The notes beneath the pieces are model-generated. The model saw only the letters and a program-made list of their open reading frames with translations, ran no database searches and was not told where the DNA came from. Below, one piece after another: positions 25,801 to 33,096 of a stretch of 64,000 nt of DNA. The position numbers and the translations under genes were made by a program. This DNA comes from Clostridium sp. UBA4548 (GTDB lineage Bacteria; Bacillota; Clostridia; Clostridiales; Clostridiaceae). The stretch covers positions 114,822 through 178,821 of the forward strand of contig NZ_DGLI01000023.1 in assembly GCF_002387895.1 (NCBI RefSeq), given 5' to 3'. The stretch's first letter is position 1. Each line of letters begins with the position of its first letter.

Positions 25801-25868
25801 TGAACTGCCCCCTGTCAAGTAGACAGATTAAAAAATAAAAATCTGTCGCTGTAAAGGGGAGCATATCA
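25801..25868. mobile_element. 68-bp IS3-like mini-element (terminal inverted repeats only)
   Basis: It starts TGAACTGCCCCCTGTCAAGT and ends as the inverse of TGATATGCTCCCCTTTACAG; both ends share the inner GACAGAT. These ends resemble IS3-family termini. Only ~12 bases separate the arms, so no transposase is left. ttt flanks both sides as a possible 3-bp target repeat. The rest of 25638-25969 is empty. Confidence 0.5.
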
Positions 25869-25969
25869 TTTCTGAATAATATGGTATTTTAGTAAAATAT
25901 TCGTTTTTTATTATTACTTCATAATATTAAGAAAATTGTTCATCAAACTACTCAATAAGTTAGAGTTTA

Positions 25970-27022
25970 TTATTTTGTACATTTGTTTATAAAATATATA
26001 ATTTTATCTAAACATTCTTTAGAATACTTTTTTGTTTTCCATTCTGACAAAAATCCATGTGATAAAGTTTCATAACTTTTATCTTTAAAATAAAATTCAT
26101 TATAGACATTATTTTCCCTTAACTTCTCTGACATAATTTCCATATCATCTGGATATCCCATTTCATTACCTGCTGTAAGAAAAGAATTTGGATAATTAGC
26201 ATTTATATGTGAAATAGGATTGTATAGACTTGTTATTTTACTTTTTTTCTTGATGTTCTTGATATTTAAATAATTTTTAATAATGGTTGAAGTATATAAA
26301 TCAAATTTTTCGGTAACTATTGGAGCATCATCAATTATAAGCCCTTTTATATTTTCTCTTGGAATATTAGGATATATATTTAATGATTCTTGATATTCTT
26401 CATTAGATATAAGTGCTCCATACTGACTTGTTAAAATTGCACCTGCTGATGAACCTGCAATAATAACATTATCCATATTTAAATTATACTCAGTAGCATG
26501 TTCATATAAAAAATTAATTGCTTGGTTCATTTGAATTAGTGGTACAGGAAAATGATACTCTGGTACTAACGCATAATCAATGTTAACAAAATTAAATCCT
26601 TCCAATGCTATATATTCATATAATCCTGCCATATCACCTGGCGCAGCTAAAGGGTCTTCCAAGGTTTTTGAACCTCCGAAATATCCTCCACCATGAAAGT
26701 AAATAACAGTCGGTCTATCAATATTTCTATCTTCAGAACCATATGTTATATCTAAATAACTGTTTGGATATTCTTCGGAGTATTCTATTTCTGTAACATA
26801 GTAAACCCCATTTTCTTTTATTACTTCTTTAGCAATAGTTCTAGGTTCATAAGAATTAATATTGCCATCTGAATACACAGCTTTTTGAACTAATCCAATA
26901 GCTCCTTGCGGATAAAAATATATCCACAAATAAATTCCTAAAATAATTAACGAAATAATTCCAAATATTACCCCAAGAAATTTAAAGACCTTATGTTTAC
27001 TTTTAATTTTTACTTTTCCCAC
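25970..27022 (-). CDS. membrane-anchored alpha/beta hydrolase (HSL/BD-FAE-type esterase)
   Basis: 350 residues with a GTG start after AAAGGAG. One N-terminal membrane segment (about 10-32) is followed by an esterase domain: VIYFHGGGYFGGSK oxyanion hole, NIDYALVPEYHFPVPLIQMNQAINFL, nucleophile GSSAGA, AGNEMGYPDDME region acid, and SHGFLSEW with the catalytic histidine. This is the hormone-sensitive lipase-like pattern. It probably acts outside the membrane on a carboxyl ester; the substrate is unknown. Confidence 0.85.
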   Translation of the reverse strand: MGKVKIKSKHKVFKFLGVIFGIISLIILGIYLWIYFYPQGAIGLVQKAVYSDGNINSYEPRTIAKEVIKENGVYYVTEIEYSEEYPNSYLDITYGSEDRNIDRPTVIYFHGGGYFGGSKTLEDPLAAPGDMAGLYEYIALEGFNFVNIDYALVPEYHFPVPLIQMNQAINFLYEHATEYNLNMDNVIIAGSSAGAILTSQYGALISNEEYQESLNIYPNIPRENIKGLIIDDAPIVTEKFDLYTSTIIKNYLNIKNIKKKSKITSLYNPISHINANYPNSFLTAGNEMGYPDDMEIMSEKLRENNVYNEFYFKDKSYETLSHGFLSEWKTKKYSKECLDKIIYFINKCTK

Positions 27023-27268
27023 TTAATGACTCCTTTGCATCTACGCCAATTTCTATTAATTCATTATCAAAAGTATCTTTATTTCGCATTAAATTACAAC
27101 TATGAATTAACTCATAAGAAAAGTGTATCATACTAACCATTATATTGCATTAATTTCCAATATGCTTCCGCTAACTTTTATTTTTAATACCGTATTAATC
27201 CGTTTTCAAAGGACATTATTCGTATTATCGATTTTTATAGTTATGTCGCTTAATTATCAAACTCCGTA

Positions 27269-27514
27269 CTATTTACTTTTCAAAAATACCAGTTGTGATG
27301 GATAATCAATAGCTTTCTTATTAACTGTGTTAAATTCCTCAATAATCTCTTTCTCACTGCTAGTAATGTTATTACTTATCTCAATACCAGTGTTTTGAAT
27401 TAGGGCTATATTAAAGCCTAAATCCTCAATTTTTTTATTCATCTTTGTTTCTTTAACCATATACATTGCTCCAATTGTTAGAGCTATGTTTGCAATTATT
27501 AAAGCTGTTAACAT
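27269..27514 (-). CDS. small single-pass membrane protein of the element
   Basis: 81 residues. One membrane segment at 1-18 (MLTALIIANIALTIGAMYMV) is followed by a charged helical tail (KETKMNKKIEDLGFN, SEKEIIEEFNTVNKKAIDY). A strong GAGGAGGG precedes the ATG. It begins three bases after the stop of the broken replication gene, so it belonged to that operon. No family is recognised; such proteins are common in phage and plasmid replication modules. Confidence 0.6.
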   Translation of the reverse strand: MLTALIIANIALTIGAMYMVKETKMNKKIEDLGFNIALIQNTGIEISNNITSSEKEIIEEFNTVNKKAIDYPSQLVFLKSK

Positions 27515-27517
27515 AAT

Positions 27518-28174
27518 CTATCCCTCCTCAATTATTTCTTTTCCGGTTAAAACTTTTAGTAGGTCCATATGTTTATTTTCTATTGCATCCTTAGTAAATT
27601 TATTAGGTGATTTTAACTTAACCTGTTTTTCATTAGTTTCTATATCACAACAACTAAACCAAGTTTGATATGCTATCTCTCCCCGCTGATTAAAATAATA
27701 CTTTCTATTCTTGTAGGGTTGGATGTAAGATATGGAGATTGAGGTGGTACTTCTTCCCCTTATTTCCTTTATTTATCATTATTGTTTGTGTCCCCTTGGT
27801 TGAGACTTTGTTGTCCCTTCGATTGTCATTTTCATCGGTGGGAAATTCTTGAAAGTCGTTGTAATTACTTATTTTGATGATTGTCCCCTTTTTGATTTTT
27901 CTATTAAAATCATGTTATCTTTTTGTAATAATTCTAGGAACCTTCTTACTGTTTTTCGCTCAACTTTCCAACGTTCAGATAATTTAACCTCAGAGGTGTG
28001 AAAACTCCCTCTTTCTATAGTTAAAAGGCTATTTCCTAGCAGAATCTTTTTATCTTGATGGTTAGCCTGGAGAAGGATATCTAACCACCATTTTAACATT
28101 TGAGCATCTTCCCAAATCCAATTCTTTCTTATGCTCCTATGAAGTTTTATCCATCCTTCTGTCATAACTTTCAC
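27518..28174 (-). pseudogene. frameshifted phage/plasmid replication organiser
   Basis: The N-terminal 101 residues (EGWIKLHRSIRKNWIWED, LLQANHQDKKILLGNSLLTIERGSF, KLSERWKVERKTVRRFLELLQKDN) are the winged-helix region of phage replisome organisers. The frame is lost at an A5G4 run near 27880, after which another frame gives GTIIKISNYNDFQEF, the normal continuation. A second shift near 27720 leads to AYQTWFSCCDI and KLKSPNKFTKDAIENK, a DnaA-N-like C-terminal domain. Thus one gene is broken by two frameshifts and is no longer functional. Confidence 0.75.
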
Positions 28175-28262
28175 CTACTCTAAGTTAATTTCTAAATCAT
28201 TACTAGCTGGAATAATTAGAATTATATTAGAACAGTTTGATGGTAATGTTAATAGCTTCATA

Positions 28263-28436
28263 ATGGAGAAAAACGACCATAAACTTATTGTATTAAATTC
28301 ATGCCATACTTTTGAGAAACAGAGAGAAGATGTTTTACATGAGATAAAACACTTAGAGGATTTACTAACTGAAAAGGATATTGAAGCCTGCGAATATGAA
28401 GCAATTCAGTACAGTAAATTAAGATTACCATTTTAG
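28263..28436 (+). pseudogene. ImmA/IrrE-like metalloprotease remnant
   Basis: 57 codons: MEKNDHKLIVLNSCHTFEKQ, then REDVLHEIKHLEDLLTEKDIEACEYEA. HEIKH (26-30) is the HExxH zinc motif, and the spacing to DIEACEYEA fits ImmA/IrrE proteases, which cleave phage or ICE repressors. The open frame extends a little upstream without a ribosome binding site, and the normal N-terminal part is missing. It lies 27 bases before the integrase, the usual place in a lysogeny module. Confidence 0.6.
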
Positions 28437-28463
28437 AACATTACAAAATAGAGGGTGATAAAT

Positions 28464-29495
28464 ATGAAAAATCCAAATGGGTTTGGTTCAGTTCATAAGC
28501 TAAGTGGTAACAGGAGAAATCCTTGGAGAGCTAGAAAAACTTCTGGGTGGGACGAAAATGGAAAACAATTATATGAAACTATAGGCTATTTCAAAACTCG
28601 ACAACTAGCATTGCAAGCTCTAGCAAAATACAATGAAGATCCATACGACTTAAAAACTAATACTATTACGTTTGCTGGAGTTTATGAGAAATGGAGCGAA
28701 GAGCATTTTCAGAACATAGTTCCTTCTGCAGTGAGAACTTGGAAATCAGCTTATAATTATTCTAAGCCACTATATAATATGAGATTTAAGGATATAAAAG
28801 TTGCTAACCTTGAAGAAACAATAAAAAATGCTGATGTAGGTGACACTACGAAAGCAAGAATGAAATCTATGTTTAATTTAATATATAAGTATGCTCTAAA
28901 GCATGAAATTTGCGATAAGGATTATGCTGCTCTGTGCAATTCTGTAAAAAAAGGTAAACCCCAGATTGAAAGAATACCATTTACCAATGAAGAGATTAAA
29001 ATACTTTGGGATAATATAGATTTTCCTTTTGTAAGTATGATTTTAATAGGAATTTACTCTGGATGGAGACCTCAAGAACTTGCTATCTTAAAAACCAATG
29101 ATATAGATCTAAAGAATAGGACTATGCTTGGGGGTTTAAAAACTGATGCAGGGAAAAATAGAATAGTTCCTATACACTCTAAAATACTTCCATTGGTTAA
29201 AAATTATTATGATGAAAATAATGAACATTTATTTAATGACTTTACAGGCCAACAAGGGCTTTCTATGACTTATGATAAATATAGAGCAAGATTTAAAAAA
29301 GTTATGGAAAGACTCAAAATGAACCATAAACCTCATGATACTAGACATACTTTTATAAGTTTAGCTAAAGAAAATAGGATGGATGAATATATTATCAAGT
29401 TAATTGTAGGTCATTCAATTCAAGATATAACTGAGAAGGTTTATACCCATAGAACAGTAGAGCAGCTAAAAGAAGAAATTGAAAAAATTCAATAA
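28464..29495 (+). CDS. int: tyrosine recombinase (integrase)
   Basis: 343 residues, phage/ICE-type integrase. The N-terminal arm-binding part (MKNPNGFGSVHKLSGNRR, then a W..R.TSGWDENGKQLY AP2-like fold), a SAM-like core-binding domain (~65-160) and the catalytic domain with R202 (SGWRPQEL), H291-R294 (HDTRHTF), H317 (GHS) and Y327 (KVYTHRT) are all present, so it looks active. Start ATG at 28464 after GAGGGTG; a GTG at 28455 overlaps that site. It lies at the gene-proximal end of the element. Confidence 0.93.
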   Translation: MKNPNGFGSVHKLSGNRRNPWRARKTSGWDENGKQLYETIGYFKTRQLALQALAKYNEDPYDLKTNTITFAGVYEKWSEEHFQNIVPSAVRTWKSAYNYSKPLYNMRFKDIKVANLEETIKNADVGDTTKARMKSMFNLIYKYALKHEICDKDYAALCNSVKKGKPQIERIPFTNEEIKILWDNIDFPFVSMILIGIYSGWRPQELAILKTNDIDLKNRTMLGGLKTDAGKNRIVPIHSKILPLVKNYYDENNEHLFNDFTGQQGLSMTYDKYRARFKKVMERLKMNHKPHDTRHTFISLAKENRMDEYIIKLIVGHSIQDITEKVYTHRTVEQLKEEIEKIQ

Positions 29496-29510
29496 TTTTT
29501 TTCTTAAATT

Positions 29511-29555
29511 TGTGTATTACCTCTGTGTATTACGCGTGTATTACTTATGTATTAT
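29511..29555 (+). repeat. iterated integrase arm-type repeats
   Basis: tgtgtattac occurs at 29511 and 29524, gtgtattac at 29536 and a variant tgtattat at 29548, with a 12-13 base period. Short direct repeats between int and the attachment site are typical arm-binding sites of tyrosine recombinases. Confidence 0.7.
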
Positions 29556-29595
29556 CGGTAAATTCTTATATGTTTTTATAGAGTTTTAAAAAGGA

Positions 29596-29622
29596 AAAAC
29601 CTCTGATTTTCAGAGGTTTTTA
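29596..29622. terminator. bidirectional terminator at the element edge
   Basis: The stem aaaaacctctga / tcagaggttttt has a 3-base loop. It ends int and also the GGGtGRT operon. Confidence 0.9.
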
Positions 29623-29633
29623 GCTATTTTCGG

Positions 29634-30632
29634 TTATCTCATTGCTTCTTCAATTGCAACAGCTACAGCAACGGATGCTCCTACCATTGGGTTGTTACCC
29701 ATTCCAATAAGTCCCATCATTTCTACGTGAGCTGGTACAGAAGATGAACCTGCAAATTGTGCATCAGAGTGCATTCTTCCCATTGTATCAGTCATACCAT
29801 AAGAAGCAGGACCTGCTGCCATGTTATCTGGGTGAAGTGTTCTTCCAGTACCACCACCAGATGCTACAGAGAAGTATTTTTTACCCATTTCAATACATTC
29901 TTTTTTGTACGTTCCTGCTACTGGATGTTGGAATCTTGTTGGGTTAGTTGAGTTTCCAGTTATGGATACATCAACGCCTTCATGATGCATTATAGCAACC
30001 CCTTCTCTAACATCATCAGCACCAAAGCATCTTACTTTTGCTCTTTCGCCTTTTGAATAAGCAGTTTCTTTAACTATTTCTAAGTTTCCAGTGTAATAAT
30101 CAAATTTAGTTTGTACATATGTGAAACCATTAATTCTTGAGATAATCATTGCAGCATCTTTTCCAAGACCGTTTAATATTACTCTTAAAGGCTCTTTTCT
30201 TACTTTGTTAGCTGATTTTGCAAGACCTATAGCACCTTCTGCAGCTGCAAAAGATTCGTGTCCTGCTAAGAATGCAAAGCATTTAGTTTCTTCCTTAAGA
30301 AGCATTGCTGCAAGTCTTCCATGTCCTATTCCAACTTTTCTATCATCTGCAACAGAACCTGGAATGCAGAATGCTTGTATTCCTTCTCCTAAAACTTCAG
30401 CAGCTTCAGCAGCGCTTGTACATCCTTTTTTAATAGCTATTGCAGCGCCAACTATGTATGCCCAGCAAGCATTTTCAAATGCAATAGGTTGAATTTCTTT
30501 TACTATATTATAAACATCTATGCCTTTTTCATCACAAATTGCTTTTGCCTCTTCTAAAGATTCTATTCCATACTGATTAAGTACTGGTAGAATTTGATTT
30601 ATTCTTCTTTCAAAACTTTCAAATAATGCCAT
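29634..30632 (-). CDS. GGGtGRT protein
   Basis: 332 residues carrying the family's name motif in ASGGGTGRTLHPDNMAAGP; also GIGHGRLAAMLLKEETKCFAFLAGHESFAAAEGA and HHEGVDVSITGNSTNPTRFQHPVAGTYKKEC. The family is restricted to anaerobes and is nearly always next to a NifU-like scaffold gene, as here (19 bases downstream of it). The biochemical role is unknown; involvement in a specialised Fe-S or metal assembly step is inference from the partner. The 3' end is the apparent integration site of the neighbouring element and remains intact. Confidence 0.92.
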   Translation of the reverse strand: MALFESFERRINQILPVLNQYGIESLEEAKAICDEKGIDVYNIVKEIQPIAFENACWAYIVGAAIAIKKGCTSAAEAAEVLGEGIQAFCIPGSVADDRKVGIGHGRLAAMLLKEETKCFAFLAGHESFAAAEGAIGLAKSANKVRKEPLRVILNGLGKDAAMIISRINGFTYVQTKFDYYTGNLEIVKETAYSKGERAKVRCFGADDVREGVAIMHHEGVDVSITGNSTNPTRFQHPVAGTYKKECIEMGKKYFSVASGGGTGRTLHPDNMAAGPASYGMTDTMGRMHSDAQFAGSSSVPAHVEMMGLIGMGNNPMVGASVAVAVAIEEAMR

Positions 30633-30651
30633 GTTTAGCTTCCTCCATTTC

Positions 30652-31344
30652 CTATTCGTGTCTTGGATCTATTACTTTATGTGCTTCAGAAAATCTTCCG
30701 TAACTTCCAGTTGCTTTTTTCATTGCTTCATTTGCATCCATTCCCTTTTTAATCATATCCATCATTTTTCCAAGGTGAATGAATTCATATCCAATTACTT
30801 GATCATCTTCATCAAGAGCTACTTTATTAACATAACCCTCAGCCATTTCTAAGTATCTAGTTCCCTTATCCTTAGTTCCAAACATTGTTCCAACTTGGCT
30901 TCTTAATCCTTTACCTAAGTCTTCTAAGGAAGCTCCAATAGGTAGTCCACCTTCTGAGAAAGCAGTTTGAGTTCTTCCATAAACTATTTGTAAGAATAAT
31001 TCTCTCATTGCAGTATTTATAGCATCACAAACTAAGTCTGTGTTAAGTGCTTCAAGTATTGTTTTTCCTGGTAATATTTCAGACGCCATAGCAGCTGAGT
31101 GAGTCATACCAGAACATCCTAATGTTTCAACTAATGCTTCTTCAATAATTCCATCTTTTACATTTAAAGTTAGTTTGCAAGCTCCTTGTTGTGGTGCACA
31201 CCAACCTACTCCATGGGTTAATCCTGAGATATCTTTAACTTCTTTAGCTTGTACCCATTTTCCTTCTTGTGGTATTGGTGCTGCTCCATGGTTAGGTCCT
31301 TTTGCAACACATACCATTTGTTGAACTTCATGTGAATAAATCAT
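30652..31344 (-). CDS. NifU-like iron-sulfur scaffold protein, GGGtGRT partner
   Basis: 230 residues. Possible cluster ligands appear in THGVGWCAPQQGACKLTLNVKDGIIEEA and VETLGCSGMTHSAAMASEIL, the NifU-N-like core; the C-terminal ~100 residues are specific to this subfamily (GASLEDLGKGLRSQVGTMFGTKDKGTRYLEMAEGYV). A longer frame to 31377 exists, but AAGGAG stands eight bases before the ATG at 31344. First gene of the pair with GGGtGRT. Confidence 0.88.
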   Translation of the reverse strand: MIYSHEVQQMVCVAKGPNHGAAPIPQEGKWVQAKEVKDISGLTHGVGWCAPQQGACKLTLNVKDGIIEEALVETLGCSGMTHSAAMASEILPGKTILEALNTDLVCDAINTAMRELFLQIVYGRTQTAFSEGGLPIGASLEDLGKGLRSQVGTMFGTKDKGTRYLEMAEGYVNKVALDEDDQVIGYEFIHLGKMMDMIKKGMDANEAMKKATGSYGRFSEAHKVIDPRHE

Positions 31345-31448
31345 AATTAGTCTCCTTCCTCTTACCAAAATACTCATACATAAATCTATAGGATATATTT
31401 AATATCCTATAAAGCTTATGATATTTAACACCACTATATGGGACTAAA

Positions 31449-31476
31449 ATTATCCCACAGTGGGTAAATTTAGCAA
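31449..31476 (-). promoter_or_regulatory. promoter of the NifU-like/GGGtGRT pair with operator-like palindrome
   Basis: -35 TTGCTA (31476-31471), 16-base spacer, -10 GATAAT (31454-31449). The palindrome CCCAC-T-GTGGG (31464-31454) fills the spacer, a classic repressor position. A perfect 16-bp palindrome accaaatatatttggt lies just upstream at 31494-31509, and the leader has a TATAGGATAT / ATATCCTATA hairpin (31387-31411). The interval to 31645 shows no gene. Confidence 0.5.
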
Positions 31477-31645
31477 ATCGACTCACTCATTTTACCAAAT
31501 ATATTTGGTTTTAACAATAGCTACACATAAATTTTATATAGGGTTCATGTTATTGTACTGAGTTTATGTAATAATGATTATATAAATTTAAATGTTAAAT
31601 AGCTATGCTAAGTTATTTACATGAGAAAAGTTATTAATTTAAACA

Positions 31646-31696
31646 AAAAACACTTCTTAGTCCTCACATAAAGTAAAGGTCTAAGAAGTATTTTAT
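31646..31696. terminator. terminator-like hairpin
   Basis: cacttcttag / ctaagaagta pairs across a 20-base loop and has A and T flanks. Confidence 0.65.
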
Positions 31697-31795
31697 AGGA
31701 TTAAACTTTGAGCTTTTTAATTATTTTGTAATCATAATTCTATATATTTAAACCTAAAGAATAAGATTTATACACTAATTGCATTAATAGACACT

Positions 31796-32389
31796 TTATA
31801 TATCTCCACTGATTATAGAATAATACATATTCCACTTTTCTTTACTTCCACCAACTTCAATTACTCTCCCCTTTTGATCTAGGTAAGTTGGTGTGATCTC
31901 ACTTAATTTTTCTGGATTAACTTTGTTTAAATAATTATACATCTTCTTTACATCTCTTATAACTTTTTTGGATAAATACTCTAAAGCCCTAAATACAGCA
32001 CTTTCATAAGAATAGCTTTCCTCTTGACTTACTAGACTTAAAATAGTGTCAACGGCATTAAAGAATCTATCCTCATCTTTAATTGCCCAACTTTCAAAAT
32101 TTGCTATATAGCAATCATAAAGTATAGCAGCAAAAAGTTGGTTATGATGATTAAAGGTTTTATCATTTTCATATAATTCTCTATGCATATAAAAGTCTTT
32201 GCATATACTTAGTGCCCTTTCATTTTTATTGCACATTCTTAAGCATATAATATAGTTAATATAATCATCTCTAGTAAATTCATCCGTTTCTTTGTCATAA
32301 ATAATATTGTAAATTTTTAAGGCTTCTTCGTACTGTAAACACTCTAATAAATCCTTAGCGTCACATTTCATTGCACTAATAGTTTTCAT
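31796..32389 (-). CDS. helical-repeat (TPR-like) protein, unknown
   Basis: 197 residues, helical throughout. CLQYEEALKIYNIIYDKETDEFTRDDYINYIICLRMCNKNERALSICKDFY has TPR spacing; the rest (SYESAVFRALEYLSKKVIRDVKKMYNYLNKVNPEKLS) is not assigned. No signal or membrane segment. AGGGGTGG precedes the ATG. It likely mediates protein contacts. Another, larger TPR protein lies 700 bases upstream on the same strand, but a terminator separates them. Confidence 0.65.
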   Translation of the reverse strand: MKTISAMKCDAKDLLECLQYEEALKIYNIIYDKETDEFTRDDYINYIICLRMCNKNERALSICKDFYMHRELYENDKTFNHHNQLFAAILYDCYIANFESWAIKDEDRFFNAVDTILSLVSQEESYSYESAVFRALEYLSKKVIRDVKKMYNYLNKVNPEKLSEITPTYLDQKGRVIEVGGSKEKWNMYYSIISGDI

Positions 32390-32998
32390 TATTCCACCCC
32401 TATATATTTATTTTCAATATTGCAATTTACAAATTATGTTTATTCATATAATATTATATGCTACTTTCTACATCCTTGTATACCAACAATTAAAGAATTT
32501 TATAATTATTTTCTTGCAATTTAATATTTTTAACTTTCATTAGTTGTTATATTAACAACAAGATTAATGCAATACTGTATTATAATAACAAAATCTGCAC
32601 TATAACAGAATTCTTTTTTCTTTAGACTTGTAATTATAATTTTGTAATATCAGTGTCCTATTAGGTAACATTCTTTTGTTAGAATTAAAACACAAGCTTC
32701 AAAATATAAAACAGTAGTTTGTTTTAAAGTTAAAACCTTATATTGGTTAACTGATATTCCTTCATATAGATAAAAAAATATCAATATTAGTTAACTATCT
32801 ATAACACCTATTGCTTCAATTTTATATGAACCTTTATTTTAAATATGGAATATTTTGGTTTAAAAACCTTAAAACAATTTAATATTTTATTTAGAATTAA
32901 ATTGAATGAAATTGTATTTTTATATCATGAAAACTTTTTTTGTATTGTCTCAATTACCGTTCATCCTAGACTTTATTTTGCTATATAAAATAAAAAAT
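32390..32998. other. gene-free AT-rich stretch
   Basis: I see no open frame with a ribosome binding site, no structured RNA and no repeat; it presumably holds the promoter of the 197-residue protein gene. It was searched by eye only. Confidence 0.5.
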
Positions 32999-33036
32999 AC
33001 ATCTATAAGTTAAAATGAATTAAACTTATAGATGTA
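32999..33036 (-). terminator. terminator after the large TPR gene
   Basis: The stem acatctataagtt / aacttatagatgt is followed on the minus strand by a T-rich tail. Confidence 0.8.
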
Positions 33037-33096
33037 CTAAAAATTTTGTCCCTATGCAAAGTGGTTGAATTTAAGGGAGAAGTTCTTGTACTTTTA

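Larger units (their letters stand above)
24261..29660. mobile_element. decayed 5.4-kb integrative element in the 3' end of the GGGtGRT gene
   Basis: Bounds are the two imperfect 36-base repeats. Contents: a structured spacer, two alpha/beta hydrolases, a 68-bp IS3-like mini-element, a small membrane protein gene, a frameshifted replication organiser, an ImmA-like remnant and an intact-looking tyrosine recombinase next to iterated arm-type repeats. The recombinase lies at the gene-proximal end, as usual for 3'-end integrators. The repressor, excisionase and transfer or capsid genes are missing, so it is a remnant. Whether the hydrolases are true cargo is inference. Confidence 0.6.

Noticed and set aside
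27123..27305. 60-codon plus-strand frame, hydrophobic.
   Set aside because: No ribosome binding site and it overlaps the end of a better supported minus-strand gene.
29511..29555. gtgtattac repeats considered as a CRISPR-like array.
   Set aside because: Units are only 9-10 bases with 2-3 base spacing; they fit integrase arm sites instead.
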